DNA of 64,000 bases from Prostheceraeus crozeri. Its lineage: Eukaryota; Platyhelminthes; Polycladida; Euryleptidae. Positions within the stretch are counted from its first letter, which is position 1. Each line of letters starts with the position of its first letter. Made by a program: the position numbers and the translations under genes. The stretch is taken from contig CAJQUW010005533.1 in the NCBI GenBank assembly GCA_907163375.1, forward strand, positions 1,389,001 to 1,453,000, read 5' to 3'. Shown one piece after another: positions 11,811-22,223 of this stretch. Under the pieces are notes generated by a model, which worked only from the letters and a program-made list of their open reading frames with translations, made no database searches and had not been told where the DNA came from.

Positions 11811-12546
11811 ATGGCTCAAAAACGAAAAGCAATTTCATTAGATACAAAGCGAGACATCTGTCTGAGACTTGAGAAGAAGCAATCATCGCAGGCCGACATT
11901 TGCAAGGAATTTGACTTGAGCAAATCAACAGTTAGCACGATTTGGAAGGAGAAAGCGACTTATTTGAAATCTCAGTCCATGCTGGGGACAGCAAAGAAGA
12001 TGAGAAGGCCAACTCTCGCTGACGTCGATGAAGCCATGAATCGGTGGTTTCAGCAGACGCGATCCATGAATGTGCCGCTTTCCGGTCCAATTGTTCGCGA
12101 AAAGGCTTTGGAATTTGCCAAACAACTTGGTTATGAAGATTTCAAAGCAAGTGAAGGTTGGCTGTCTAGCTTTCGTCTACGTCATAACATTGTCTTCAAG
12201 TCAGTTTCTGGAGAAAGCAATTCAGTATCTCTAACTGAAGTAACTGATTGGAAAGATAAACTACCGGAACTCTTGTCTCAGTATGAAGACCGCGATGTGT
12301 TCAACGTTGACGAAACTGAACTTTTCTTCAAACTGCTACCGAAGAAGACCCTGGCCTACAAAAGCGAGCAGTGTCACGGTGGAAAGGCCAGTAAGGAAAG
12401 ATTGACTGTGCTGGTTGGCGCCAACATGGGTGGTTCAGAGAAGCTTCCCCTACTCGCGATAGGAAAGTCAGCGAAACCGGGGTGCGTCAAGAATGTCAAG
12501 AAGTTGCCGATTCAATATTTGAACAACAAGAAAGCTTGGATGACAG
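11811..12546 (+). CDS. Tigger/pogo transposase, exon 1
   Basis: The start MAQKRKAISLDTKRDICLRL opens a CENP-B-type helix-turn-helix (about residues 1-60). A second DNA-binding HTH_Tnp_Tc5/CENPB domain follows (about 70-130, GWLSSFRLRH), then the first catalytic aspartate in FNVDETELFF (about residue 165). The coding exon appears to stop at a GTGAGA donor: KAWMTG continues as EIFTNWLLKLDDKF after an acceptor at 13026, matching the uninterrupted order in Tigger proteins. The first exon is open throughout. Reading through the donor gives a stop soon after, at 12612-12614. Confidence 0.85.
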
Positions 12547-13026
12547 GTGAGATCAAACACTGTTTTATTGAAGCATTGTTTTTACATGTGCATTGTACAC
12601 TGGATATAGCGTAGGCTTGAAAGGTAGCGTATAGCGTTTTGTCAATTGGGTTATAACGTACCGGTACACTTTAAATATTCCCAGGACAATATCCTATCTG
12701 AATTCTTACCCATCATATAACGGACATCGGGTTATAACGGACATTTTCCAACTTCCCTGTCCGTTACAGCGGGATTCTACTGTACGTCTTAATGTCATGC
12801 ATTTCACTATACGCTGTAGATCTAATGTACATGTAGGCTACTTTGATAATCCGTTATACCTACTGGTTAAATCTCATAGTAGCCTATGCTCACACGTACT
12901 GGTTCTATCAGATATTGATGTTGTGATAGCAAAAAATCAAATATATGTAGGCTTGATATTTATAGGTATCATTGTCGTCATGTGGAGACTTGCCCATTGA
13001 ATTTCTATCCCATTCCATTCTTCCAG
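12547..13026 (+). other. Probable intron in the transposase gene
   Basis: A 480-bp GT...CAG segment has a polypyrimidine-rich 3' end (CCATTCTTCCAG) and interrupts the conserved KAWMTG-EIFTNW string exactly in phase. Both junctions carry CAGGTGA, so an inserted element with a 7-bp duplication is an alternative. Within it, about 12640-12784, lie GGTTATAACGGACAT and GCGGGATTCTACTGTA, which look like the right end of a different pogo-family element. Confidence 0.6.
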
Positions 13027-13818
13027 GTGAAATCTTCACGAACTGGCTTTTGAAGCTGGATGACAAGTTCCGAATGGAAGGAAGAAATGTCATCATCTTC
13101 CTGGAAATTGCAGTGCCCATCCTCCCGAAGCTGCTAACCGTCTCTCAGCTATCCATCTGGCCTTCCTTCCACCTAATTCGACGAGTCACTTGCAGCCATG
13201 TGACCTCGGTATCATCAAGAACTTGAAAAACTTCTACAAACGCCGTCTCCTTCTACATGTGTTGTCTAGTTTGGAGAACAATCCCGAGAACACTCCCGTT
13301 GTCAACGTTCTGCAATCCCTTCATTGGATTCGAGCCGCTTGGCAGAACGTTTCTTCTGTCACGATTTCCAATTGCTTCCTCAAAGCTGGATTTTGCAGGG
13401 AAGCACGGCAGCCTGAGGCACGTATCGACTTCGGAGACACGCATCGACTTTGGAAACATCTTCGAGAGACTGCTGGAATTCGGGAAGTTCCCAGTCGATG
13501 CGACAGTTTCCGACTACCTCAATGCTGATGAGGAAGTGTCAACGAATTCCGTAATGACGGATACGGAAATGGTTGCTTCCGTTCCCGATGATGATGAAGT
13601 CATCGAAGATGGTAGTGATGATGATGAAGAGGGCGAGGCTCACAAGGCTCCATCAGCATCGGAAGCCAACGACGCGGTGACTCTTCTTCACTGTTTCTTC
13701 GAATCCCACCCAAGTGATAGTGACGTGATTGCATGCTTGAACATCATTGATAGTGCCATAGTGTTCAAGACTGCATCGCTGTGTGCAGAAAAAGATCACC
13801 GACTTTTTTAAAAAGTGA
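13027..13818 (+). pseudogene. Tigger/pogo transposase, exon 2 (frameshifted)
   Basis: This continues the transposase with EIFTNWLLKLDDKFRMEGRN, then in a shifted frame NCSAHPPEAANRLSAIHLAF, HLQPCDLGIIKNLKNFYKRR (third catalytic aspartate) and NCFLKAGF. A second shift leads to an acidic tail (DDDEVIEDGSDDDEEGE). A third frame gives the C-terminus QKKITDFFKK and stop (13786-13818). QKKITDFF fits the PCNA-interacting PIP-box pattern Qxx(I/L/M)xx(F/Y)(F/Y). Three single-base shifts (near 13105, 13390-13410 and 13750-13780) mean this copy is dead. PCNA binding is known for Drosophila pogo transposase. Confidence 0.75.
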
Positions 13819-14251
13819 TTGAAATTGTCAGAATTTGTATACATGTAGCTACTACATTTTTGTACATGTGCTTATCACAAGTTATCGTAAATCTAAATAA
13901 GTTTGTCAAATGCATTGTATACTCATTCACTCTATATTGATTGTTTTATGTACAAATAGGCTACGAGTACTTGTAGTATAGGGTACCTATGCATGTATTA
14001 CAAGTACTTCATGCATACATGTATTTGTTTTGACTGTATTTTATATCGAATCAAAATACATGTAAATTGAAGGGTGTACTAATCAGCACATAAACGAAGG
14101 TTAATCCGTGTACGTATAATCAGGGTGGATCTACTATCAGTTTCCTTTCAATTTTCGCGCTTTTCTACATGTCATTCTCTATAACGAACTTTCCCTATAA
14201 CGAACTTTTGGCTCGGTCCCTTCGAAGTACGTTATAGACAGATTTTACGTA

Positions 14252-15648
14252 GTAGAATTATAGTTTTACAGCTGTTTCATTGTTTTTGTGACACGCTGGC
14301 ATCATGGGTGACATGAAATTCGCTGCGACCATATTCGACTGTTGCATGTTTCTGGATATGACATCGTTTTTGACATACAGAGCAACTGCAGTTTCGATGA
14401 AGGGAGTTATCTACATGCTGTTTGTGCACAGCAGGATTTTCTATGACAGCAAGACTTCAGTAATGCCATCGAATTGTTTGAAGCGACTCACAGTCAAGGA
14501 AATAAGGATAGTTGGTCGGATGCATGCAGTATCTTCCCGCGACCAAGAGCCAGGATATGCCAGGAGCCTCTCTCTAATATCTCAAGAGGGACACGGTTAA
14601 AAAGGTGTGCACTTGTTGAGAGGAGATTCAAATCACTGGGTATAGCGCGTCTGGAAAATCCAAGTGGATGGCAGCCGATCCATTGGACTTCAAATACATC
14701 GCTAGGTGTGAACATCAGGGAATACCTTCCCACGCGTGGACTCCGCTTGGAGGATGTGAAGCATGGAGTGAAGCGGAAAACCGCATTGCAGGCAACCCTG
14801 CATGGAAGGAATAGACGCGTTTCTTAGATGATATAAGTACATGTATAGGGAATCATAGCATTTATGTATTGATCGAACGTTGACAAAATACTTAGTTATT
14901 CTACATCGGCGGTTTGGAATAAAATAACTTAATGAGCTAAACGGATCTACTGTTTAGTGTAGAGTACATTCTGTGCAAATCTGCAGGTAGATAAGAATGG
15001 ACAGTGAACAAAACATGCCATTAAGTAACTTTCCGTTAAAAGTGATGAAATTGACCAATGCAAGTATCAATATTGTTGCACTATAAAATGGTCTTGCATC
15101 GAAAGTTTGTCTACGTAATGTAATTTGCTTTGAGTCTATCAAAGTTTGCTTTCCGTACTAACTTTCTGAAGATCATTTCACAAAGAAATTATGAAATGAT
15201 ATGAGACGGCACTATTTCATCATTGTAAATGGCTGACTCAAAGCATGTGAGATTATGCTACAAGATCAGATCACTCTATTGATTGCAAATACTTCTATCA
15301 GTGCGTCTTCTCTACACATCAACAAATGGCATTCATCTAGTTTTTCCGCAAGACATGCTGCTGTAAAATTATCAATTGTGATCAATGCACATAAAGTCGC
15401 AATACCATATGCTAGAAAGTCATTATTTCATTGATTATATTCAATATGCTGAAAAAATAATTTGAAGCCAAATTTCAATCATCCTTAACGTCTTCTTGTC
15501 GCATAACCCTATTTCAACCTGGAGCGATTTTGAGCCTTGAAAACCTATAGTGAAAACACGGATGGGGAACCATGGTCTGATTCTGATGTCCTTATGAATC
15601 AATCGTCCCGAAATCAGATAATGAAGTGAATAAATGATGATGATTACG
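14252..15648. other. Intronic stretch, nothing recognised
   Basis: Two overlapping open frames of about 100 codons (from 14304 and 14474) have no recognisable domain. The first bases repeat GTAGAATTATAG, which is also found just left of the pogo element (11109-11120). Confidence 0.4.
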
Positions 15649-15850
15649 TGGTCTGCGTGACACAGTGGGTAAGTGCTTGGCGTAGCGATCTATCGGTCCA
15701 GTGGTCGAGCACTGAAAGTGTCATTGGAAGTCGACAGGAGCGGCATCGGGGTTAAAAGATCACAATGCTCTAGAAGAAAGTCTGACTATGTCAGCATCCA
15801 CGCCCCCAGTGTGGGAGAGTATGACGTCAAACCATTACCGTCCTCCCTTT
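15649..15850 (+). repeat. tRNA-derived SINE, copy 1
   Basis: This starts GTGGTCTGCGTGACACAGTG and has A-box-like (GACACAGTGGGTAAG) and B-box-like (GGTCGAGCACT) RNA polymerase III promoter sequences at tRNA spacing. A tRNA-unrelated body follows, containing GTCTGACTATGTCAGCA and CCCCCAGTGTGGGAGAGTA. The same order, about 75-80% identical by eye, occurs on the minus strand at 32016-31939 and 30509-30400, which defines a family. The 3' end is uncertain. Confidence 0.7.
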
Positions 15851-17183
15851 CGAAGAATGGATAATGGACGTCAAACGAAAAAAGTAGAAGCAACCATAGA
15901 GTCATTAGAACTTCAGAATCTGATGAAGGATAATTGGCGTATGCTCTTTCCACTGGTGGTATCAGCTTTTGCCTTCTCGGTGGTCTTAACACTGTACATA
16001 GCAATTCAAAATGCGGATTACATTTTTCCAACAAATTGAATTATTTGAATATCTGATCGAAATAGATGTTAGATGACTCTGAAAAATATACGAGCATACT
16101 TTTTGATCAATAATGCTTTAAGAAAATGTTATGAACATCAGGGGTGTCGGAACGATTTTTTACTAGGGGTAGCAAATTTTTTTTCATGGACAACCCTTCG
16201 ATTTTTAGTAGGCCTATATTCAAGCACCATCGCCCGAATATTTCAGATTTAGTGAGGCTAACAAGACTAATTTTATTCACATGGGCGCACAGTAGACTTG
16301 TGACATAATTCTCATGCATGCATATGTACTACACGTATCATTTGTGGGATGATGTAACTCAAAAGTCAAAAGTAAGAAATCAAAGAGTATATTTCACTCA
16401 AACTCATAAAACTACACGCATGTACGTGTGCAGGCTGCATGTACTGCAATCAATGTAACAAATTTATAAACATGAGTATGTATGGTGAGTATGGCAATGA
16501 ATCATCTGAACGACAATATTGCGATGAAAACTGTTTCCAAAAGTGTTAGATGCGCTGAAATTCAATGATTAATCCAGCTATACTGACATTTCTATCTAAA
16601 CTTCATTTTGTGAAGGTAGGTCTACTAAGGCAACATTTGATAAAAATAATTCTGAGCATTCAAAGAACTACTAAGTACCCAGCCGCCACTATACTGCATG
16701 GCATTTAGTAATGTCAACCTATACGATATAAACAATGTCAGCCTATTAAATACAAATGTGTCTCAAAATTTTCCCATTCATAAAAATTGTAAACCTATTT
16801 TTGAGAGACGTCACAAAGCTGCTTGACTACTTACAAATATCCTATGGTTCGGCTTTGACGTGACATGTAGGTACAATTTATGGCAACTGCTACTTCACTT
16901 TCTGCTGGTCAATGCAAAACCAGGTCGACACATCGATACACTTCTGCCCGACATGTAATTTTTGATTCTTAAATCTAGCATTATGTAAATGAAGATTATA
17001 CATGTACATCTTTAGTTCATTACATCTCACCACACGCCGTTGCCAAATCGAGCTTTCCTCTCGAAAGTACGGGAAGCAAACTCTCTCATAATAGAGGAAA
17101 TGCTCAATTCCATGGTCTGATGTTTAAATACATGAAGAAGAATCAAGTGAGTTAGGCGTGATTGAGTCATAGTACATCGGTAC

Positions 17184-17378
17184 TCAAGACTTTAGGCGAC
17201 GCAAGGCGCTGAATGTCCTTTCAGCAGATGAGGCTGACGCTGGTATGTTGATGATTATCTGAATGAGTTTAATTACCTCCGAAAGCAAACTCCTAACGGC
17301 TTTCGGCTGTTTGGCTAAATACTTCAGCAACGCTGAATTTATTGTATACAATGCTGCATACAATGTACACACACACAC
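17184..17378 (-). pseudogene. hAT transposase C-terminal fragment
   Basis: The reading frame contains LIQIIINIPASASSAERTFS followed by ALRRLKS and a stop. This is the hallmark (IPASSASAERTFSALRRLK) of the hAT dimerisation region. Family members normally continue with a YLRSTM-like string, which is missing here. Only about 60 codons survive. It supports the hAT assignment of the 16139-19338 element. Confidence 0.8.
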
Positions 17379-17576
17379 TTAACGTACTGGTATGTGATAT
17401 GTTTCATTGCAAAGTTGCGAATGATAAATGTTGTATTTTTGTCTATACTGTATAGCTATGAACTGCTAAAAAAATTAAGAAATGTCAATTCGCATTCTTT
17501 GAACTCATGCATTCCCTACCGCGTGATGCACGTACACTACCAACTCAAATCCATTATGGGAAGTGGTCATTCATCT

Positions 17577-18860
17577 CTAGAGCTTGCAAAAATCTCGACC
17601 CTTCTCGATTTTGGGATTCAAGATGGATAAAACTCGGAACATCAACAGTACACATCTACATCTGTATATCTAAATGTTGGCCAATGAAATCATAGCTGAA
17701 ATACAATCATCTTGATCCTGTGATTTTAAAAATTTGAGCATAGGTTCTGAGCTGGCTCCCGTCTGGGAGGCCATTCCCTGGGATTCACCTCTATTTATGT
17801 AGAGGTTGGCCAATGAAATCATAGCTGGAAGATAGTTTAAATCATTTACAAAAGTGTGTCGAACATGAACATAGTATAATTTGTGCTAATGTGTACCATT
17901 AAAACTCGGATATTTCAAAGTTCATATTCAGAACTACAGTAAACTTACATTAATAGACTTCGTGGTATTTGTCGTATTGGCAATTGGCATTCACCTCGTA
18001 ATGCTTAATCGTATATTAAAGGATGTAGAATGCTGTTGCAGTTCAAGCACTCAACAGTCAACCTGCGCGACTTGCTACCTGTTTGATAGTTTGTTAATGT
18101 ACTATATTCCTAGAATATTTCTTCAGAAATTCTCTTGCAAGTCCACTTTTGTTGTTCTATAGCTCACTCACAGTGACATTTTCTCTCTCTTTAGCTTCTA
18201 TGTGTAAATATTTATGATCCAATACTACATGCAGTGTTTCATCAAACTGAAGGATTACTTTATGCTAATGAAGCGAAATGATGTGATTATATACAAAAAA
18301 GATTCAAGATTCATACGATTTATGTAGGCTTACATAAACAATCGGTGGAAGATAAGAGCATAGTTCACGACGGTAGTTCATAAAGGATGAGAGTGATGCG
18401 CGATTTCGAACGCGGATTGACTATTGGACAATATTTGTCAATGAATAGCAGCATGAAAATGAATACGTCATTTTCATGATAACAATAAGCAATAAGTAGC
18501 ACGAGCCGACTATGAATGAACAGTGGTTACTGAGGTCGGTTAGTTAGCTGAAGATGTAGAGTGACGTCGTCGTCAGTCAGTCAATCTGAGACAGTACACT
18601 GAGCATTCATTGCTGGTGCGTTACTCGCTCGCTATCAGTTCTTGAAGAAAACTAAGCAACGATGTGTGTGATATTTGGTGTTTGAAATGTGTTGTCACTC
18701 AGCCTGGCAATGACTGTTCAAGCAAGCCATTGACCACCTGCAGAAAAGGACAATGACAGCTGTCAGTAGACCGAGGTTTATGCTAGCTTACTATAAATTT
18801 GAGCAAATCCCGATATCCCGAGATAGGATTTTGGGATTTGGTCGAGGTTGCAAGCTCTAG
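17577..18860. repeat. Possible nested element with CTAGAGCTTGCAA ends
   Basis: CTAGAGCTTGCAA at 17577 is answered by TTGCAAGCTCTAG ending at 18860. CTCGACC and TTTTGGGAT strings lie subterminally on both sides. I see no matching target duplication, so this may be two separate relics. Inside, TTGGCCAATGAAATCATAGC occurs twice, 127 bp apart (17677 and 17804). Confidence 0.4.
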
Positions 18861-19346
18861 TGAAAGACCTTATCTCACGCAAAAAATCAGTCAACTAGTC
18901 GTATGTTGGATATTTCTTCTAATTCTTTCAAGAATTAAAGTTAGGTGATCTAACTACAAATGAACTACAATTCAGTCATATAAAGCTTACCATTGATTTT
19001 TATTGCTTTCCTTGATCTTGACGGTCCAAGCATCGCGACTGAATAGACAGTTTCGAAAACGGAATTCCGCATTGTTGCCATTAGGAGAGAGACCTTGGAT
19101 GTGTTCTTCTTCTCAACGGCATCATAATTGATAAGAAGGTCCAACGTTGCATTTGATTGATGAATTGACAAAGTTTCGAGATAGATGACAAGCATGCATT
19201 CCTGAATCCTCATCTACCTGCTTACAGGAATTTTTCCGATGTCTTGTGCATCAGTATTTCAGGGGTAGCAAATGACATACTTTGCTACCCCTACTCAAAC
19301 TTCTAGCAGCAGCTGCTACCCCGGTTCCGACGCCCCTGATGAACAT

Positions 19347-22223
19347 GTTTGGTTGCACTGGGACAGTTGATCGGCGCTGAATACAACTCAAATGGAGATT
19401 TTGATACTACATGAGAATTGCGCATAGTGTGATAGTGAATTAGTCATAAAACGTGCTGAAGCTGCTCATCCAATGGAGGAATGCATCATATCTGTCCACG
19501 TTTAGCAGTGTTTAAAGGTTGTTGTCATTACAATTACTTAAATGCATCAGTAGATGAATATGTTAACTATAATCTCATGTGTATTTTGTCAATGGTTTAC
19601 CAGCAACTTGAATTGGCTAAGTTGCTAAATCTCGTAAGAAATTGATAAATATTCTCGATTTTCATAAAACGTTTTTAAATAAATGTCATAATTTTAATGC
19701 TCAGGTCACAGAATTAAATATTTTGTTCATCTGCTTCAGTTTGCTAGAAGTGTGATTAATTCGAAATCGCCGACACACCGAGGAACTTATTAGGTGGGCA
19801 AAAAGGAATTCATAATACCTTACAGAGATAGGAAAAGTCGTACGTCGGTTGCGGATTAATGTGAGTTCCACCAAAGTGCTTCGATTGCCACAATTCCGTC
19901 AGATTCGAAGAATTCAGATAATTGCGCACAAATTGTTCTCCATAATGTTGTCCCTTCCTATCATTATTAAAAAAAGTAGCAGGCGTGCGAAAATTAATTC
20001 ATTTGATGATTTCACATCCTCTCCTCAGCATTCCTCACTGCATAGTGCATACATTGAATCGAATGTTAGTAAGACGATGTGTGCTTTGGTGTTTGCGAGG
20101 TGAAATCAAAGCACGAAAGCATCTCTCACTGGCTCTGGTGTCCTCTGCTGACAGGTTATTGTTTGCCATTTCCAATAGCAATCGATACACGAATTATCCA
20201 TTCGAGAAGGAGCAAGTTGTCTAATTCTGTGATGTGCCATTTCGACATGAAGGCTACCCATAACCTTCCTTTCTAGGAAACCGAAGCGCGTGCAGATGAA
20301 TCTAATTCTGTGGCTCCGGTAGGTCATATTTGAAGAAATTTGAATAGGTTATCAAAAATTGGCAGAAATTAAAAGTCAAAAAATAGGAGTTCCTGCTACA
20401 ATAGTTTTGAGTAATACCAGAAAGTGTGGAGTAAGGGCTCCTGGTAAAATAGGGCAATTCTTGCAAAATATTGGTTAATCGATAATTCTCGAGATCACTA
20501 ATTTATTTGATTACAAATGAATTCGAGTTTATTATGAATGACAAAATCAACCTGTTTCCTGCCCTGGTCGGTGTCAGAAAAGGTATCGGTAGTCGTGAAA
20601 AATCAAATATTTGAGCAAATATTCTACCTTACTGCAGTTATCACATGCACTCTTTCGATTTGCATGCGTTTTTTCGCAAAATAGCAGGTCGTAGTCTTGT
20701 ACCGCCTTTTTGGCGCCTTGTCGCGGCTGCTGCCAATGGATGTTGGTGCCTCATAAAATTGAAATATTGTTAGCAGTATAGAGAATTTAATGCTTTCATT
20801 GTGGGCTATTGCAGAAACATCATAATGACGCTTTTAGTTCAATGTCATTTTTGAATACATTATTATAGTGATATAAATAGCGCTCTATTGATTTCAAACC
20901 TATGATTGCTAGATCAACATTTTCCTTTCATCGTTTGTATGAGACAGAGAACACAGCTGCTGGTAGCCATCTGGGCTGTCGGCCACCTGTGTTTAAGGGG
21001 TTATGAAAACCAATAATTCAGCTTTAGGATTAACTTTTTCCGCATAATTACTAGCTGAGGACACAGACGCAATGTGCCGTATGTTAGTTAATTTCTCAAG
21101 ATGCCCGCTTCACTCTGTTGCACAGGAAATTTCCTGCATAGAGGCGAATTTGCATTTTTCAAAAGTTCAGGGTATTATGGATCACCACTTAACATAAGTA
21201 GAATAAGTGACGTTTATTCAATTATGCTTCATGGCAGTCAAATTTAAGATGCTTCCGTAGAAAAGAGCGATTAGCTAATTTGATTAACCATGTTAGATTG
21301 GTTCAATGGTTAGTAAGTTAATAAGTTCAATCAGACTTCTTGCTGAAATATGCATAACAGTCAAAGCTATGATTATTCAGCATGGGAGCTGCTCAGCTCA
21401 GTCTCAGAGAGTCTCGATGGCTTGGAAAGATCCGCAAAAAGGAATGGCGGCAAAGCGGTCGACAATTTTGCATGTGCTGTACATATAACCCGGAATCCAT
21501 CGATCAACTGATGGAAGGATGCTAGAATTCGGAGGTTCTTAGCCACGGAAGAAATGGAGCATTGCTGTAATTGAATTTCTATACAATCAATTAATTGAAA
21601 TTAGAATTGCTCAGCAATGATTAATTGACATCTATCAATCTACATGTATATGTTGAAGAATCCTATAAGCAGAATTGGGATATCTCGCAGATGTAATTGA
21701 TATTTTTGTAATAGTTGTTGAATAATAAATGAACTCCTAGATATAAGAAGTGTGTGCGAGCATGTCGCGTCCTGCTGTCAAAGACCGCCTTTTATGCGGG
21801 TAATAGACTAATAGAAATAAAATATTGTGTAGATGCTAAAACACTCAGTGCGAGTTTCTTCATGATCCAGTGCTACGTGTCAGACAAGTCCTTCGGTCGA
21901 TATTAAAGAGGCATAAAAATTATCCACTGAGTAACTGAATCATGCATACCTTACTTTAGCACAATTGCGGACAAATGCATCAAACAGAAATTTCTTTATC
22001 AGCAAACGATTTTATGTAATAAGTAATAGGAATATGAGTCAATCAGTTAACTGACATGCGAAATTGATGCAATCAAATAATTGGTAGATGACATTAATTA
22101 ATTAAGTCATTGGAATTACGGAGCAATCAAGTAATTGACATCAATTTCAGTAGCCGATGTCAATTGTTGAGCCAAGCCATTTGTTGTGGAAAAAATGAAT
22201 GAAGAAGAGGTTGCAGCAGTTTA
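19347..22223. other. Intronic stretch, nothing recognised
   Basis: Several open frames of 60-85 codons show no domain, signal peptide or splice-bounded exon that I can defend. I see no terminal repeats or RNA gene. Confidence 0.4.

Larger units (their letters stand above)
11129..14249 (+). mobile_element. pogo/Tigger DNA transposon
   Basis: This 3.1-kb element has ends reading CAGTGGAATCTGTCTATAAC on the left and, reverse-complemented, CGTAAAATCTGTCTATAACG on the right. TA dinucleotides flank both ends (11127-11128 and 14250-14251). Subterminal ATAACGAAC and ATAACGTAC strings repeat on both sides. It encodes a CENP-B/DDE transposase in two exons. The right end is more decayed than the left. 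It lies in the alpha2/delta intron between 10891 and 25270. Confidence 0.85.
16139..19338 (-). mobile_element. hAT DNA transposon, 3.2 kb
   Basis: The ends are CAGGGGTGTCGGAAC (left) and GTTCCGACGCCCCTG (right). They are inverted repeats with one mismatch, flanked by a perfect 8-bp duplication ATGAACAT (16131-16138 and 19339-19346). Subterminal GGGGTAGCAAA strings occur at both sides. A minus-strand fragment encodes the hAT C-terminal dimerisation motif. Most of the transposase is gone or unrecognisable, so the element is decayed or internally rearranged, and further repeats may be nested inside it. Confidence 0.85.

Noticed and set aside
14304-14827. Two overlapping open frames as a host gene
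   Set aside because: No domain, splice support or codon pattern distinguishes them from background.
17577-18860. Confident nested hAT element
   Set aside because: Inverted ends are good but no target duplication is present, so listed only as possible.
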